From assembly GCA_021740905.1 (NCBI GenBank), contig JAIOYV010000042.1, positions 1 through 58,939 of the forward strand: DNA of 58,939 nucleotides, in the 5' to 3' direction. This stretch comes from Bacteroidales bacterium. Its GTDB lineage: Bacteria; Bacteroidota; Bacteroidia; Bacteroidales; M50B96. The position numbers and the translations under genes are program-made. The stretch's first letter is position 1; each line of letters opens with the position of its first letter. The notes beneath the pieces are model-generated. The model was not told where the DNA came from. It saw nothing but the letters and a program-made list of their open reading frames with translations, and ran no database searches. Shown here in pieces: positions 34,291 through 43,072 of the stretch.

Positions 34291-35019
34291 TTAAGACCAC
34301 AGAATTTGAAACCGTTTCACTTCTTTGTCTAGCCCCCTGGCATTGCCAGAATATTTGTCAAGCAATTCCCAGAAACGAGGGCCATGGTTTTTATGCACTG
34401 TATGGCAAAGTTCGTGGAGGATAATGAAATCGATAAGGTGGAAAGGCAATACCATTAAATGTAGGCTAAGGTTGATATTGTTTTTGCCTGAGCAACTTCC
34501 CCATCGGCTTTTTATATTTTTTATCCTAAGTTGATTGTAGCTGAATCCATGTTGTTTGGCCAGCACAGATAGCCTTTCGGGAAGGTAAAACAGGGCTTCT
34601 TTACGAAGCACTTTTACGATTATGGATTTGAAGGCATCCTGAAGCATGGTGCTGGTAATTTGGAGTGACGCAGGGTAATGTATATCGACCACTTTGTTCT
34701 CGATATTGGCCCGAAGGGTATTCTGTTGATGTGGGGTACAGCGGAATTCGTGAAAATTGGTCCTGAATTCTTTGGTTGGGTCGAAAAAGGATTTTTTCTC
34801 GATCATGTCCATTTTCTCGCGGTGTACCACGATCCATTCCTTCCGCTCTATCACAAATGCCCTCACCCTTTTAATATCCACATTTCGAGGGTACGAAACA
34901 CGGGTCATTTCGCCCGGTTTCAAACGGAGGTTGATACGTTTAGCCCTGGTACTCAATACAAATTGTACATCCCCAATGCCGTTGATATGTTCGACAAAAT
35001 TACTTTTCACAGAAGACAA
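34291..35019 (-). CDS. YgjP-like M48-type metallopeptidase
   Basis: A 242-residue protein of the YgjP/DUF45 (WLM-like) family. The zinc motif HELCHTVHKNHGPRFW (HExxH plus a third His) lies near residue 205 and is preceded by RIKNIKSRWGSCSGKNNI, the family's other signature. The reading frame has no ATG near the front: it can start at TTG 35019 or GTG 35010, and a TATTTTTG -7 box overlaps the first codons (35017-35024), so the true start may lie downstream. Substrate unknown. Confidence 0.88.
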   Translation of the reverse strand: MSSVKSNFVEHINGIGDVQFVLSTRAKRINLRLKPGEMTRVSYPRNVDIKRVRAFVIERKEWIVVHREKMDMIEKKSFFDPTKEFRTNFHEFRCTPHQQNTLRANIENKVVDIHYPASLQITSTMLQDAFKSIIVKVLRKEALFYLPERLSVLAKQHGFSYNQLRIKNIKSRWGSCSGKNNINLSLHLMVLPFHLIDFIILHELCHTVHKNHGPRFWELLDKYSGNARGLDKEVKRFQILWS

Positions 35020-35066
35020 AAATAGGGTATTACATCTTGCTTTTTAGACATATCAGGAAGTAAAAA

Positions 35067-35261
35067 ATGAACAAGTCATCAACAGTAAGAATTACATGGG
35101 CAGCAAAACTCAAACAGTGGATGGCAAATTATGATAGGATAAAACTTAATATAAGTTTGTGGACAAACAGCGAATTACACAAGAAGGGGCCGGTTACATC
35201 TATTAAATTACGATTCCAAAAACCCGGGGAATCTTTGTACTTTGCGCCGCTTAAAAAATAA
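35067..35261 (+). CDS. Small protein of unknown function before ykgJ-like gene
   Basis: A 64-residue basic protein from an ATG, divergent to the YgjP-like gene and ending 3 bases before the YkgJ-type ATG. No signal peptide, cysteine cluster or known family. Position and spacing, more than sequence, suggest it is real and co-transcribed with its neighbour. The C-terminus (SIKLRFQKPGESLYFAPL) looks like a beta-hairpin. Confidence 0.5.
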   Translation: MNKSSTVRITWAAKLKQWMANYDRIKLNISLWTNSELHKKGPVTSIKLRFQKPGESLYFAPLKK

Positions 35262-35264
35262 GCT

Positions 35265-35552
35265 ATGGATTGTAGACAAGGATGTGGGGCTTGCTGTATA
35301 GCCCCTTCTATTTCGTCAGCGATACCCCAGATGCCAGGAGGAAAGCCATCGGGTGTGAAATGCATCCACCTTCAAGCCGATTATTCGTGTGGGATATTCA
35401 CTAGTCCCGATCGTCCGAGGGTATGTGCAGATTTCAAAGCCGAAAAAATTGTGTGTGGCAATAATCGCGAAGAAGCATTACAAATATTGTTTTCGCTCGA
35501 AAATGAAAGCCAATCAAACTTATTCCAGGAAGGTAATAGTTTTCATCATTAA
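35265..35552 (+). CDS. YkgJ-family cysteine cluster protein
   Basis: A 95-residue protein with the zinc/iron-chelating CxBFB (YkgJ) pattern: MDCRQGCGACC at the start (Cys3, 7, 10, 11), KCIHL, SCGIF, RPRVCADF and KIVCG. Members are often short and coordinate metal with 8 or so cysteines; function unproven. It follows the small gene 35067-35261 by 3 bases. Confidence 0.9.
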   Translation: MDCRQGCGACCIAPSISSAIPQMPGGKPSGVKCIHLQADYSCGIFTSPDRPRVCADFKAEKIVCGNNREEALQILFSLENESQSNLFQEGNSFHH

Positions 35553-35898
35553 ATATGAGCTTGGTCTTAAAACCGGGAACCTGTCTGATATAGTCATCGG
35601 ATGACTACCTGATAAATTGTGAGAAAGTAATGTTATTATTAGGATTCTTGTCCTCATGATTCATCCGATGGCTTTTTCGACCTGACTTATTCGTAAAACC
35701 AAATTCGAATAATCGTGAAATTTGTCTTGTGCTTTTTTGAAATAATAAAAACCAAGGAAAATTTGTTCGTCAGAAAAATAGGGACACTCGTCCAAATCAC
35801 ATTGGCCATTCATCAAGTCCTGATAACCTTTTTTCCAAAACAATCGTTTACCACTGAGGTATATAAAAACAAACTAAATATAAATTAAAATTTAAGCA
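35553..35898. other. Intergenic region before the LruC cluster
   Basis: About 345 bases. It holds a near-perfect palindrome TAGTCATCGGATGACTA at 35591-35607 and a second GGATGA/CATCCGATGG echo around 35660. A 60-codon minus-strand frame (35661-35843) opens with TTG and has a protein-like composition but no family match, so I leave it uncalled. The promoter of the first LruC gene must lie in the last 60 bases. Confidence 0.5.
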
Positions 35899-38238
35899 AT
35901 GAAAAAGTTCATTCCTATCGCATTTCTATCCTTGATGATTTCCCTGTTTTTCTCCTGTAGAAGAGACTTCGATATCGAACCTGTTAAAGATGATGTGGAA
36001 AGTTTCTCGTCCATGGTTGTATCTGATGATTTCGAATATAAATCAAGTCGGGAAATTGAATTGAATATTAAAGTCCTTGATGAAATTACTTCCCTGATTG
36101 AGATTTATAATGACAATCCTGACAATGGAGGGTTTTTGTTAAAAAAAGGATTGACCGGAAATGACCACACATTCCGATCAACCCTTGTGCTTCCATATAC
36201 CCTGGGCGAAATTTATATTGTGCGTCGTTCGTTTGATGGCACAGAGAGAATTGAAAGCATCCCGGTAACCTCAAACAATATCAGCTTTAATTTCGGATAT
36301 AAAAACCTGAAATCGGAACAAACCATCGGCTATTTGGTAAATCCCGGGACTTGGCCCGATTGTTCGACCGCTCCGGATTTCGATGTGACTAATAGTTATA
36401 GTGGAGATTTAGACCTCGATGCCAATGAAACCTGGCGTATTGCTACAGGGGTCACGTATGAAGGGGATCTCGATTTTCCTTCTTATGGAACTAATTATGT
36501 GATTGTTTGCGGCACAGCAACTTTCACAGATGTTAAAAGTGGTGTAGGAACTGTTGTAATTACCAGTACGGGAATCTTGACTATAGAAACTGATTTCGAT
36601 CCAAGTTTTTCTTCAAATATAATTAATTTCGGAACCGTAACTGTAAAGAATGGCGGTAGCTGGAAAAAAATAAAGTTAAATGGTGGTAGCTTTGAAAATC
36701 ATGGGAACCTTGAGGCAAAAACCATTCAACTTGACGGATCTTCCACCTTCCTGAACACCGGTTCCATAACCTTGACAGAAGATCTCGATGTAAATACTGG
36801 CCAGTTGACCAACGATGGATCATTAATCCTGGGCGGAGAATTAATTCTTGACGGAGCCCAAACCGTTTTTGAGAATTATGACTCAATTCTGGTTGACGAT
36901 AACAGCTCACTTTACGGAACAATAAACAACTACAATGGGACCATGCACTTCGACAAGGAATTGACGATAAATGGAGGTGCTACCTTCTACAATGGATGTA
37001 AACTATGGGTCGATAATAAGTTAACTATAGTCGGCACTTTGGAAAATGCTGGCTATGTGTTGGCCGAAAGCGAACTCGAAGTAAACGGGGGAAGTACCAT
37101 CTATATGGAAGATGGGTGTTTAATAAGTGTGGAAGATTTGGATTTGAACGGCCACTTATCTGGTTCAACTTACGGGTTTTCCAAAATTATGGTTAGTGAC
37201 AACACTGATTTGACCTGGGGCACAAGCATTACCGGAAAAATTGACCTGTGCGATGCTGACGGGACCATAGAGGTAAACCATGCTACCATAGGTAGCGATG
37301 TAACCTATTGTGTGAATGAAGTAATGAGTACAGATTGTGTCCCCGGGGCCGGTATTACCATTGCCGACCTGGACAATGATGGTGTACCCGATTCAATGGA
37401 TGAATATCCAAATGATATCAACCGTGCTTTTAATTCCTATTATCCAAATGCAACCGATTTCAGCTCACTTGCTTTTGAAGATTTGTGGCCCACCAAGGGA
37501 GACTATGATTTCAACGATTTGATCATCAACCTTCGATATAAAACGGTTACCAATGCAAACAACCTAATTGTAGACCTTGTCGGCGAATATAAGATTGTGG
37601 CAGCGGGGGCAAGTTTCAATAATGGTTTTGGGTTTTCACTCGATGTATTGCCGGGCAATGTTGCAAGTGTTGTCGGAACGCAGATTCTGGGCACGACTGT
37701 TACCCAGGCAAGCAATGGGCTGGAAGCCGGACATGTAAATAAGGCTGTGGTTATAGTCTGCGATCAGATAAATACATATACTGGCTCGGGGATGTTAAAT
37801 ACCGAGCCAACTGGGCCTACTGTTGATGTGCCGATGATTACTGTTACAGTTACCTTTGCGACACCTCAGGCAAGTATTGGCACCGAACCCTATAATTCGT
37901 TTATTTTCGTCAATCAGGTCAGGGGTCGTGAAGTTCATTTAATCAATCAACCACCTACCGAATTAGCCGATCCTTCCTGGTTTGGACAAGGTGAAGATGT
38001 AAGTTCTGTAAGCAATTCGGAATATTACAAAACTGTAGAGAATTTTCCTTTTGGTTTGGAAACACCAGTACCATTGGATTATCCAACCGAAAAGCAAGAT
38101 ATAGTTACAGCACATTTAAAATTTGGAAACTGGGCACAATCTTCGGGTAGTCAATTTCCTGATTGGTACGATAACAAACCGGGATACCGAAACAATAATA
38201 AAATGAAGCACAACAATGGAACCTCCATCAATAACTAA
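35899..38238 (+). CDS. LruC-domain lipoprotein, paralogue 1
   Basis: A 779-residue surface lipoprotein (lipobox SLFFSC, Cys20). An N-terminal domain (residues about 30-145) shared by all three paralogues is followed by a parallel beta-helix-like region of short strand repeats (LTEDLDVNTGQLTNDGSLIL and similar, about 150-480). A calcium-binding thrombospondin-3-like motif (DLDNDGVPDSMDEYPND) then leads into the LruC domain (about 505-770) with its hallmark DLWPTKGDYDFNDLI. LruC domains occur in secreted proteins of Bacteroidetes and Leptospira; the role is unknown. A terminator follows, and the next paralogue begins 270 bases later. Confidence 0.9.
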   Translation: MKKFIPIAFLSLMISLFFSCRRDFDIEPVKDDVESFSSMVVSDDFEYKSSREIELNIKVLDEITSLIEIYNDNPDNGGFLLKKGLTGNDHTFRSTLVLPYTLGEIYIVRRSFDGTERIESIPVTSNNISFNFGYKNLKSEQTIGYLVNPGTWPDCSTAPDFDVTNSYSGDLDLDANETWRIATGVTYEGDLDFPSYGTNYVIVCGTATFTDVKSGVGTVVITSTGILTIETDFDPSFSSNIINFGTVTVKNGGSWKKIKLNGGSFENHGNLEAKTIQLDGSSTFLNTGSITLTEDLDVNTGQLTNDGSLILGGELILDGAQTVFENYDSILVDDNSSLYGTINNYNGTMHFDKELTINGGATFYNGCKLWVDNKLTIVGTLENAGYVLAESELEVNGGSTIYMEDGCLISVEDLDLNGHLSGSTYGFSKIMVSDNTDLTWGTSITGKIDLCDADGTIEVNHATIGSDVTYCVNEVMSTDCVPGAGITIADLDNDGVPDSMDEYPNDINRAFNSYYPNATDFSSLAFEDLWPTKGDYDFNDLIINLRYKTVTNANNLIVDLVGEYKIVAAGASFNNGFGFSLDVLPGNVASVVGTQILGTTVTQASNGLEAGHVNKAVVIVCDQINTYTGSGMLNTEPTGPTVDVPMITVTVTFATPQASIGTEPYNSFIFVNQVRGREVHLINQPPTELADPSWFGQGEDVSSVSNSEYYKTVENFPFGLETPVPLDYPTEKQDIVTAHLKFGNWAQSSGSQFPDWYDNKPGYRNNNKMKHNNGTSINN

Positions 38239-38268
38239 AGATAAAATTTGAATATCTCTTATGACTAA

Positions 38269-38296
38269 AGCTGCCCTGCAACGGGCAGCTTTTTTC
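38269..38296 (+). terminator. Terminator of LruC paralogue 1
   Basis: AGCTGCCC and GGGCAGCT pair perfectly with a 6-base loop, followed by a T-run. The same stem occurs after paralogue 2. Confidence 0.9.
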
Positions 38297-38507
38297 TAAT
38301 TATTAGGTCAAGGCTATACTTCGTTGCAATTTAATAGAAATACGAACCAGCTATCCAAAGTAGGTTTTGAAGTACACCCGAAATATCTTAGTCAGTAAAA
38401 TCGTCGCATTCATCTGGCAATCACGTCCGTTTATCTAAAAGGGATAACCTTTTTCCCTGATTCTCGTTTCGCTGGGAAATAAAAGTAAAACAGATATTAA
38501 TTTAAAA

Positions 38508-40346
38508 ATGAAAATAATGAAAAAGTACATTGCCTTACTAATTCTATCTTTGACACTTATTATAGTATTCTCATGTAAAAGAGATTACGATACGGCTCCA
38601 ATTGATACCTATGAGAATGTAGAGAGTTTTTCGTCTCTTATTGTTCCCGATGATTTCAATTATAAAACTTCTCGTGAAATAGACCTAAATATTAGGGTGC
38701 TTGATGAGCTTACATCATTAATTGAAATATATAATGGTGACCCTGACAATGGGGGGGCGTTGTTGAAAAAAGGATTGACCGGGGATGATCATTCGTTCCA
38801 CACAACCCTTATTCTAGCAAATACCCTGGACGAAATTTATGTTGTCCGACGTTCTTTCGATGGATCGGTAAGGACTGAAAGTATCCCGGTTATCTCGGGT
38901 AGTGTAAACTATAACTTTGGATATAAGAACCTGAAATCGGCTAGTACTACAGGTAACATGGTCGACAATGGTGATTTCGAGGATATCTACTATAGCTATT
39001 TGGATGAAATCAATCTTCAAAGCAATATTTCCAGTTCCAACCTTGACAATTGGATTTTGAAAACCTATCAAAATAACAAACCAAATGCGGATACTATAAT
39101 AGAACCTAATTCTACTCCAATCAATCATGTTATTCAGTTATATGATAATAAAACCAACAAAGATGCATTTGCTTATTATTATGTAGAAGCCGACCCCAAT
39201 ACAAGCTATACCTTATCGGTTGCCGGGATAATTATTGCTGATGAAGGTGGCGATAACCCGTATATATCGTTGCAGTATATGGGAGCCAATGGTCAAATAA
39301 TTGAAGATTACTACGAGGAGTATGATGCAACTACATGGACAACCAAAACAATTACAGAAACCAGCCCAACTGGCACTGTTTATATCAAAGTGGTATTGGC
39401 CACTACTATAGGAGGTGAAGGGGAGGTTTATTTCGATGATGTTAGCTTGACTGGAGGCACGCCTACCCTGCTTGATACAGATGGAGATTTAATACCAGAT
39501 GCATTGGATGACTATCCGAATGACGTACTCCGTGCATTTAACTCCTATTATCCGAACGCGACTGAATTTAGCTCCTATGCGTTTGAAGATTTATGGCCCT
39601 ATAAGGGAGACTACGATTTCAACGACTTGATAATAAACTTTAAATATCAAACAGTTACAAACGCCAGTAACCAGATTGTTGATCTGATTTGTAATTATAA
39701 AATCATGGCAGCCGGGGCAAGCTTTAATAATGGTTTTGGGATTTCTCTCGATGCTTTACCGGCTAATGTCAGTAGTGTGATCGGCACACAAATCCTAGGC
39801 TCAGGTGTTACCCTCGCAAGCAATGGGCTGGAAGCCGGACACGTAAATAAGTCTGTGGTAATAGTCTGCGATCAGATAAATACATACACCGGATCGGGGA
39901 TGTTAAATACCGAACCAACAGGCCCGACTATTGATGTGCCGATGATTACTGTCACAGTAACTTTTGGGACACCTCAGGCAAGTATCGGCACCGAACCCTA
40001 TAATTCGTTTATTTACGTCAACCAGGCCAGGGGGCGCGAAGTTCACTTAATCAATCAACCACCTACCGAATTAGCCGATGCTTCGTGGTTTGGACAAGGA
40101 GAAGATGTAAGTTCTGCAAGCAATTCGGAATATTATAAAACGGTAGAGAATTATCCTTTTGGTTTGGAAACTCCAGTACCATTGGATTATCCAACCGAAA
40201 AGCAAGATATAGTTACAGCACATTTAAAATTTGGAAACTGGGCACAATCTTCGGGTAGTCAATTCCCGGATTGGTACGATAACAAGCCAGGGTACCGAAA
40301 CAATAATAAGGTGAAGCACAACAATGGAACCTCGATCAGCAACTAA
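38508..40346 (+). CDS. LruC-domain lipoprotein, paralogue 2 (swapped central domain)
   Basis: A 612-residue lipoprotein (lipobox IVFSC, Cys23). Its N-terminal 145 residues and the C-terminal LruC domain (about 340-600) closely match paralogue 1, and the DNA of the last 450 bases is nearly the same. The centre differs: residues about 150-317 are not a beta-helix but a jelly-roll that looks like a carbohydrate-binding module (GNMVDNGDFED at the start, YVEADPNTSYTLSVAG, and the closing GEVYFDDVSLTGG). The calcium motif DTDGDLIPDALDDYPND is kept. It probably binds a different ligand with the same anchor and tail. Confidence 0.9.
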   Translation: MKIMKKYIALLILSLTLIIVFSCKRDYDTAPIDTYENVESFSSLIVPDDFNYKTSREIDLNIRVLDELTSLIEIYNGDPDNGGALLKKGLTGDDHSFHTTLILANTLDEIYVVRRSFDGSVRTESIPVISGSVNYNFGYKNLKSASTTGNMVDNGDFEDIYYSYLDEINLQSNISSSNLDNWILKTYQNNKPNADTIIEPNSTPINHVIQLYDNKTNKDAFAYYYVEADPNTSYTLSVAGIIIADEGGDNPYISLQYMGANGQIIEDYYEEYDATTWTTKTITETSPTGTVYIKVVLATTIGGEGEVYFDDVSLTGGTPTLLDTDGDLIPDALDDYPNDVLRAFNSYYPNATEFSSYAFEDLWPYKGDYDFNDLIINFKYQTVTNASNQIVDLICNYKIMAAGASFNNGFGISLDALPANVSSVIGTQILGSGVTLASNGLEAGHVNKSVVIVCDQINTYTGSGMLNTEPTGPTIDVPMITVTVTFGTPQASIGTEPYNSFIYVNQARGREVHLINQPPTELADASWFGQGEDVSSASNSEYYKTVENYPFGLETPVPLDYPTEKQDIVTAHLKFGNWAQSSGSQFPDWYDNKPGYRNNNKVKHNNGTSISN

Positions 40347-40377
40347 AGATAAAATTTGAATATCAGCTTATAACTAA

Positions 40378-40406
40378 AGCTGCCCACCACGGGCAGCTTT
40401 TTTTTG
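40378..40406 (+). terminator. Terminator of LruC paralogue 2
   Basis: Stem AGCTGCCC / GGGCAGCT with a 5-base loop and a run of eight T. Sequence from the stop codon to the stem matches that after paralogue 1. Confidence 0.9.
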
Positions 40407-40586
40407 GTTTACCGGTTCACAACAGCTCTTCATCAAGGCTTTTTTTGTAAGTAGTTTAATTGGTCAATTGTTTTAATATGTTTGTCAAAATCTTGGTTAT
40501 TAAGGAATAAGAATATATTACTTTTACATCATCAAAAGATTTATATGAAAACAAATAAGAATTATAAACCACTTAATTTTACAATA

Positions 40587-42905
40587 ATGAAAAAGCAAAT
40601 TTCATTTTTTCTTTTTGGGCTACTACTTGTAAGCCTTGTATCCTGTGAATTGCAGGATGTCCCAACAGAAACAGGGAACGACAGTTTCAATTCCTTGGTT
40701 ATTCCTCCCAATTTTGATTTTAAGAGCACACATGAGGTGGATGTTCAGATTTTGGTTTTAGACCAAATTACTTCCATGATCGAAATCTATGATGGTGATC
40801 CTGACCAGGGGGGGAACCTGCTAAAAAAAGGGTTGACCGGCTCTGATTTTTCTTACAAAACAAATCTTGTGCTTCCAGCTACTGTTAATGAAATTTATGC
40901 AGTCCGACATTCTTTTGATGGATCGGTAAGGAGCGAAAGCATCCCTGTAAGCTCAAGCAATCTCAGTTATAATTTTGGGTATAAAAACCTGAAATCGGGA
41001 CAAACCATCGGCTATTTGGTAAGTCCCGGGACTTGGCCCGATTGCAATTCATCTTATGATTTTGATGTGCCCAATAATTATTCGGGCAACTTGAATATTC
41101 CCTCGGGAGAAACCTGGCGCATCGATGCAGGAAATACTTATACAGGAAATCTCGATTTTCAATCATGGGGAACAAACTACCTTATTGTATGCGGAACCGC
41201 AACGATCAATAGTTTTGGTGATGGTATAGGGACAATAGTGGTTACAAGTACAGGTACCTTGTATGTAAAAGACAATTTTAATCCGGCCAACGCTTCCAAC
41301 CTGGTTAATTACGGAACGGTCGAATTTAAATCGGGAAGTACCTGGAAAACAGTCACTATTAACGGTGGGATGATTGAGAACCAGGGCACTATGAGTGCAA
41401 ATAAAATCTATATGACAACCTCCGATTTTCTCAATCTAGGGTCCCTGACGCTGGCCGACGACCTTGATGTGAACAGTTGTGATATAACCAATGCCGGCGA
41501 ACTGAATATTGGTGATAAACTCTTGCTAAATGGTTCGACCAACGTGTTCGAAAATTATGATGCTGTATCGGTTGCTAATAATTCAACAGTATATGGCACC
41601 ATCAATAATTACAATGGCACCATGCACTTCAACAATACCCTTCTTATTGCAGGCGGAGCCTCTTTTTACAATGGCTGTAAGCTATGGGCCAACGGTCAAT
41701 TAAAAGTAGTTGGGAGTCTTGAAAATGCAGGTTATGTTCTGGGTGAAGGCGAATTGGAAATTAATGGAGGAAGTACACTAACATTGGATGAAGGAAGTTT
41801 AGTAAGTGTGAATGATTTAGATTTAAATGGATATATAGTTGGTTCAACATTTAGCTATGCAAAAATAGAAGTAGCTGATAATACTGATTTAGCTTGGGGT
41901 ACAAGCATTACAGGTAAAATTGACCTTTGCGATGCAGATGGTATTAACGTAAATAATGCTACCATTGGAAGCGATGTAACTTATTGTTTAAATGAGGTTA
42001 TGAGTACCGATTGTGTGCCTGGAAATGGAATTTCAATTTTTGACCAGGATAATGATGGTGTACCCGATTCAATGGATGAATATCCAACAGACATAAACAG
42101 GGCTTTTAATTCGTATTACCCAAATGCCAACGATTTCAGCTCACTTGCCTTCGAGGACTTATGGCCAAGTATGGGCGACTACGATTTCAACGACCTGGTA
42201 GTTAATTTGCAGTATAAAACAGTTACCAATGCAAGCAATCAGGTAGTCGACCTGGTTGGTAAATTTAAGATTAAAGCCATTGGTGCCACGTTAAACAATG
42301 GATTTGGCTTTTCTTTCGATGCTTTGCCAGCCAGTGTTTCGAGTGTAACAGGGACACAGTTGTTAGGCACCGGGATTTCGGTGGCAAGCAATGGCCTTGA
42401 GGCCGGGCATACGAACAAAGCGGTTGTTATCGTTTGCGATAAAATCAATACTTATGCTGGGGCGAGTTTGCTTAATACCGATGCCAGCGGAACATTGGTC
42501 GATATACCTTTGATAACGGTTATAATAAATTTTGGTAGCCCGCAAGCAAGCATTGGGTCAGAACCATTCAATCCCTTTATTTATGTCTCACAGACACGGG
42601 GTCGCGAAGTCCACCTGATCAACAACGCACCAACCGAACTAGTTGACCCGAACTGGTTTGGACAAGATAATGATGTAAGTGTACCTGCAAATTCGGTGTA
42701 TTATAAAACCATCAATAATTATCCTTTTGCCCTTGAAACGCCGGTACCATTGGATTACCCAACTGAAAAAACGGATATTGTCACAGCCCATTTAAAATTT
42801 GGAACCTGGGCCGAGTCTTCTGGAAACCAATACCCGGATTGGTATGATAACCAACCCGGCTATAGGAATAACAATAAGATAAAAATAAATAATATCAACA
42901 ATTAG
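40587..42905 (+). CDS. LruC-domain lipoprotein, paralogue 3
   Basis: 772 residues from the ATG at 40587 (the frame extends to 40482); lipobox SLVSC gives Cys20. Domain order is as in paralogue 1: shared N-terminal domain, beta-helix-like strand repeats (LTLADDLDVNSCDITNAGEL and others), calcium motif DQDNDGVPDSMDEYPTD, and LruC domain with DLWPSMGDYDFNDLV. Protein similarity to paralogue 1 is high, but DNA divergence is larger than between 1 and 2. Part of a tandem array of three on one strand. Confidence 0.9.
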   Translation: MKKQISFFLFGLLLVSLVSCELQDVPTETGNDSFNSLVIPPNFDFKSTHEVDVQILVLDQITSMIEIYDGDPDQGGNLLKKGLTGSDFSYKTNLVLPATVNEIYAVRHSFDGSVRSESIPVSSSNLSYNFGYKNLKSGQTIGYLVSPGTWPDCNSSYDFDVPNNYSGNLNIPSGETWRIDAGNTYTGNLDFQSWGTNYLIVCGTATINSFGDGIGTIVVTSTGTLYVKDNFNPANASNLVNYGTVEFKSGSTWKTVTINGGMIENQGTMSANKIYMTTSDFLNLGSLTLADDLDVNSCDITNAGELNIGDKLLLNGSTNVFENYDAVSVANNSTVYGTINNYNGTMHFNNTLLIAGGASFYNGCKLWANGQLKVVGSLENAGYVLGEGELEINGGSTLTLDEGSLVSVNDLDLNGYIVGSTFSYAKIEVADNTDLAWGTSITGKIDLCDADGINVNNATIGSDVTYCLNEVMSTDCVPGNGISIFDQDNDGVPDSMDEYPTDINRAFNSYYPNANDFSSLAFEDLWPSMGDYDFNDLVVNLQYKTVTNASNQVVDLVGKFKIKAIGATLNNGFGFSFDALPASVSSVTGTQLLGTGISVASNGLEAGHTNKAVVIVCDKINTYAGASLLNTDASGTLVDIPLITVIINFGSPQASIGSEPFNPFIYVSQTRGREVHLINNAPTELVDPNWFGQDNDVSVPANSVYYKTINNYPFALETPVPLDYPTEKTDIVTAHLKFGTWAESSGNQYPDWYDNQPGYRNNNKIKINNINN

Positions 42906-42912
42906 GCTCTGC

Positions 42913-43017
42913 AAGAAAGTGTCAATAACTGCGTTTCGCTTGTCTTCAAATAAGTCATTTACGAAAAGTAAACTCGCAATTTTCAGTTTTCGCGAGCCTT
43001 GTTCTTAACACTTTCTT
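42913..43017. repeat. Nested-palindrome element B (105 bp)
   Basis: Outer arms AAGAAAGTGT / ACACTTTCTT (42913-42922, 43008-43017) and core TTTACgaaaaGTAAA (42958-42972). Between them, CTGCGTT on the left and GAGCCTTG on the right occur in the same order as in element A read on its minus strand, while the outer arms have a different sequence. It lies in the gap between paralogue 3 and the TonB receptor. Confidence 0.85.
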
Positions 43018-43031
43018 ATCAGAGATATTTG

Positions 43032-43067
43032 AAAAAAAGCTGTTCCGCATTGGGGCAGCTTTTTTTT
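43032..43067. terminator. Bidirectional terminator between LruC 3 and TonB receptor
   Basis: An A-run and AAGCTG stem on one side pair with GGCAGCTT and a T-run on the other, with a short imperfect middle. Placed between convergent genes it can serve both. The stem text resembles the terminators of paralogues 1 and 2. Confidence 0.8.
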
Positions 43068-43072
43068 AGCTT

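Noticed and set aside
35661-35843. 60-codon minus-strand frame with TTG start
   Set aside because: Protein-like composition but no ATG, no family and no neighbour in the same direction; left as part of the intergenic description.
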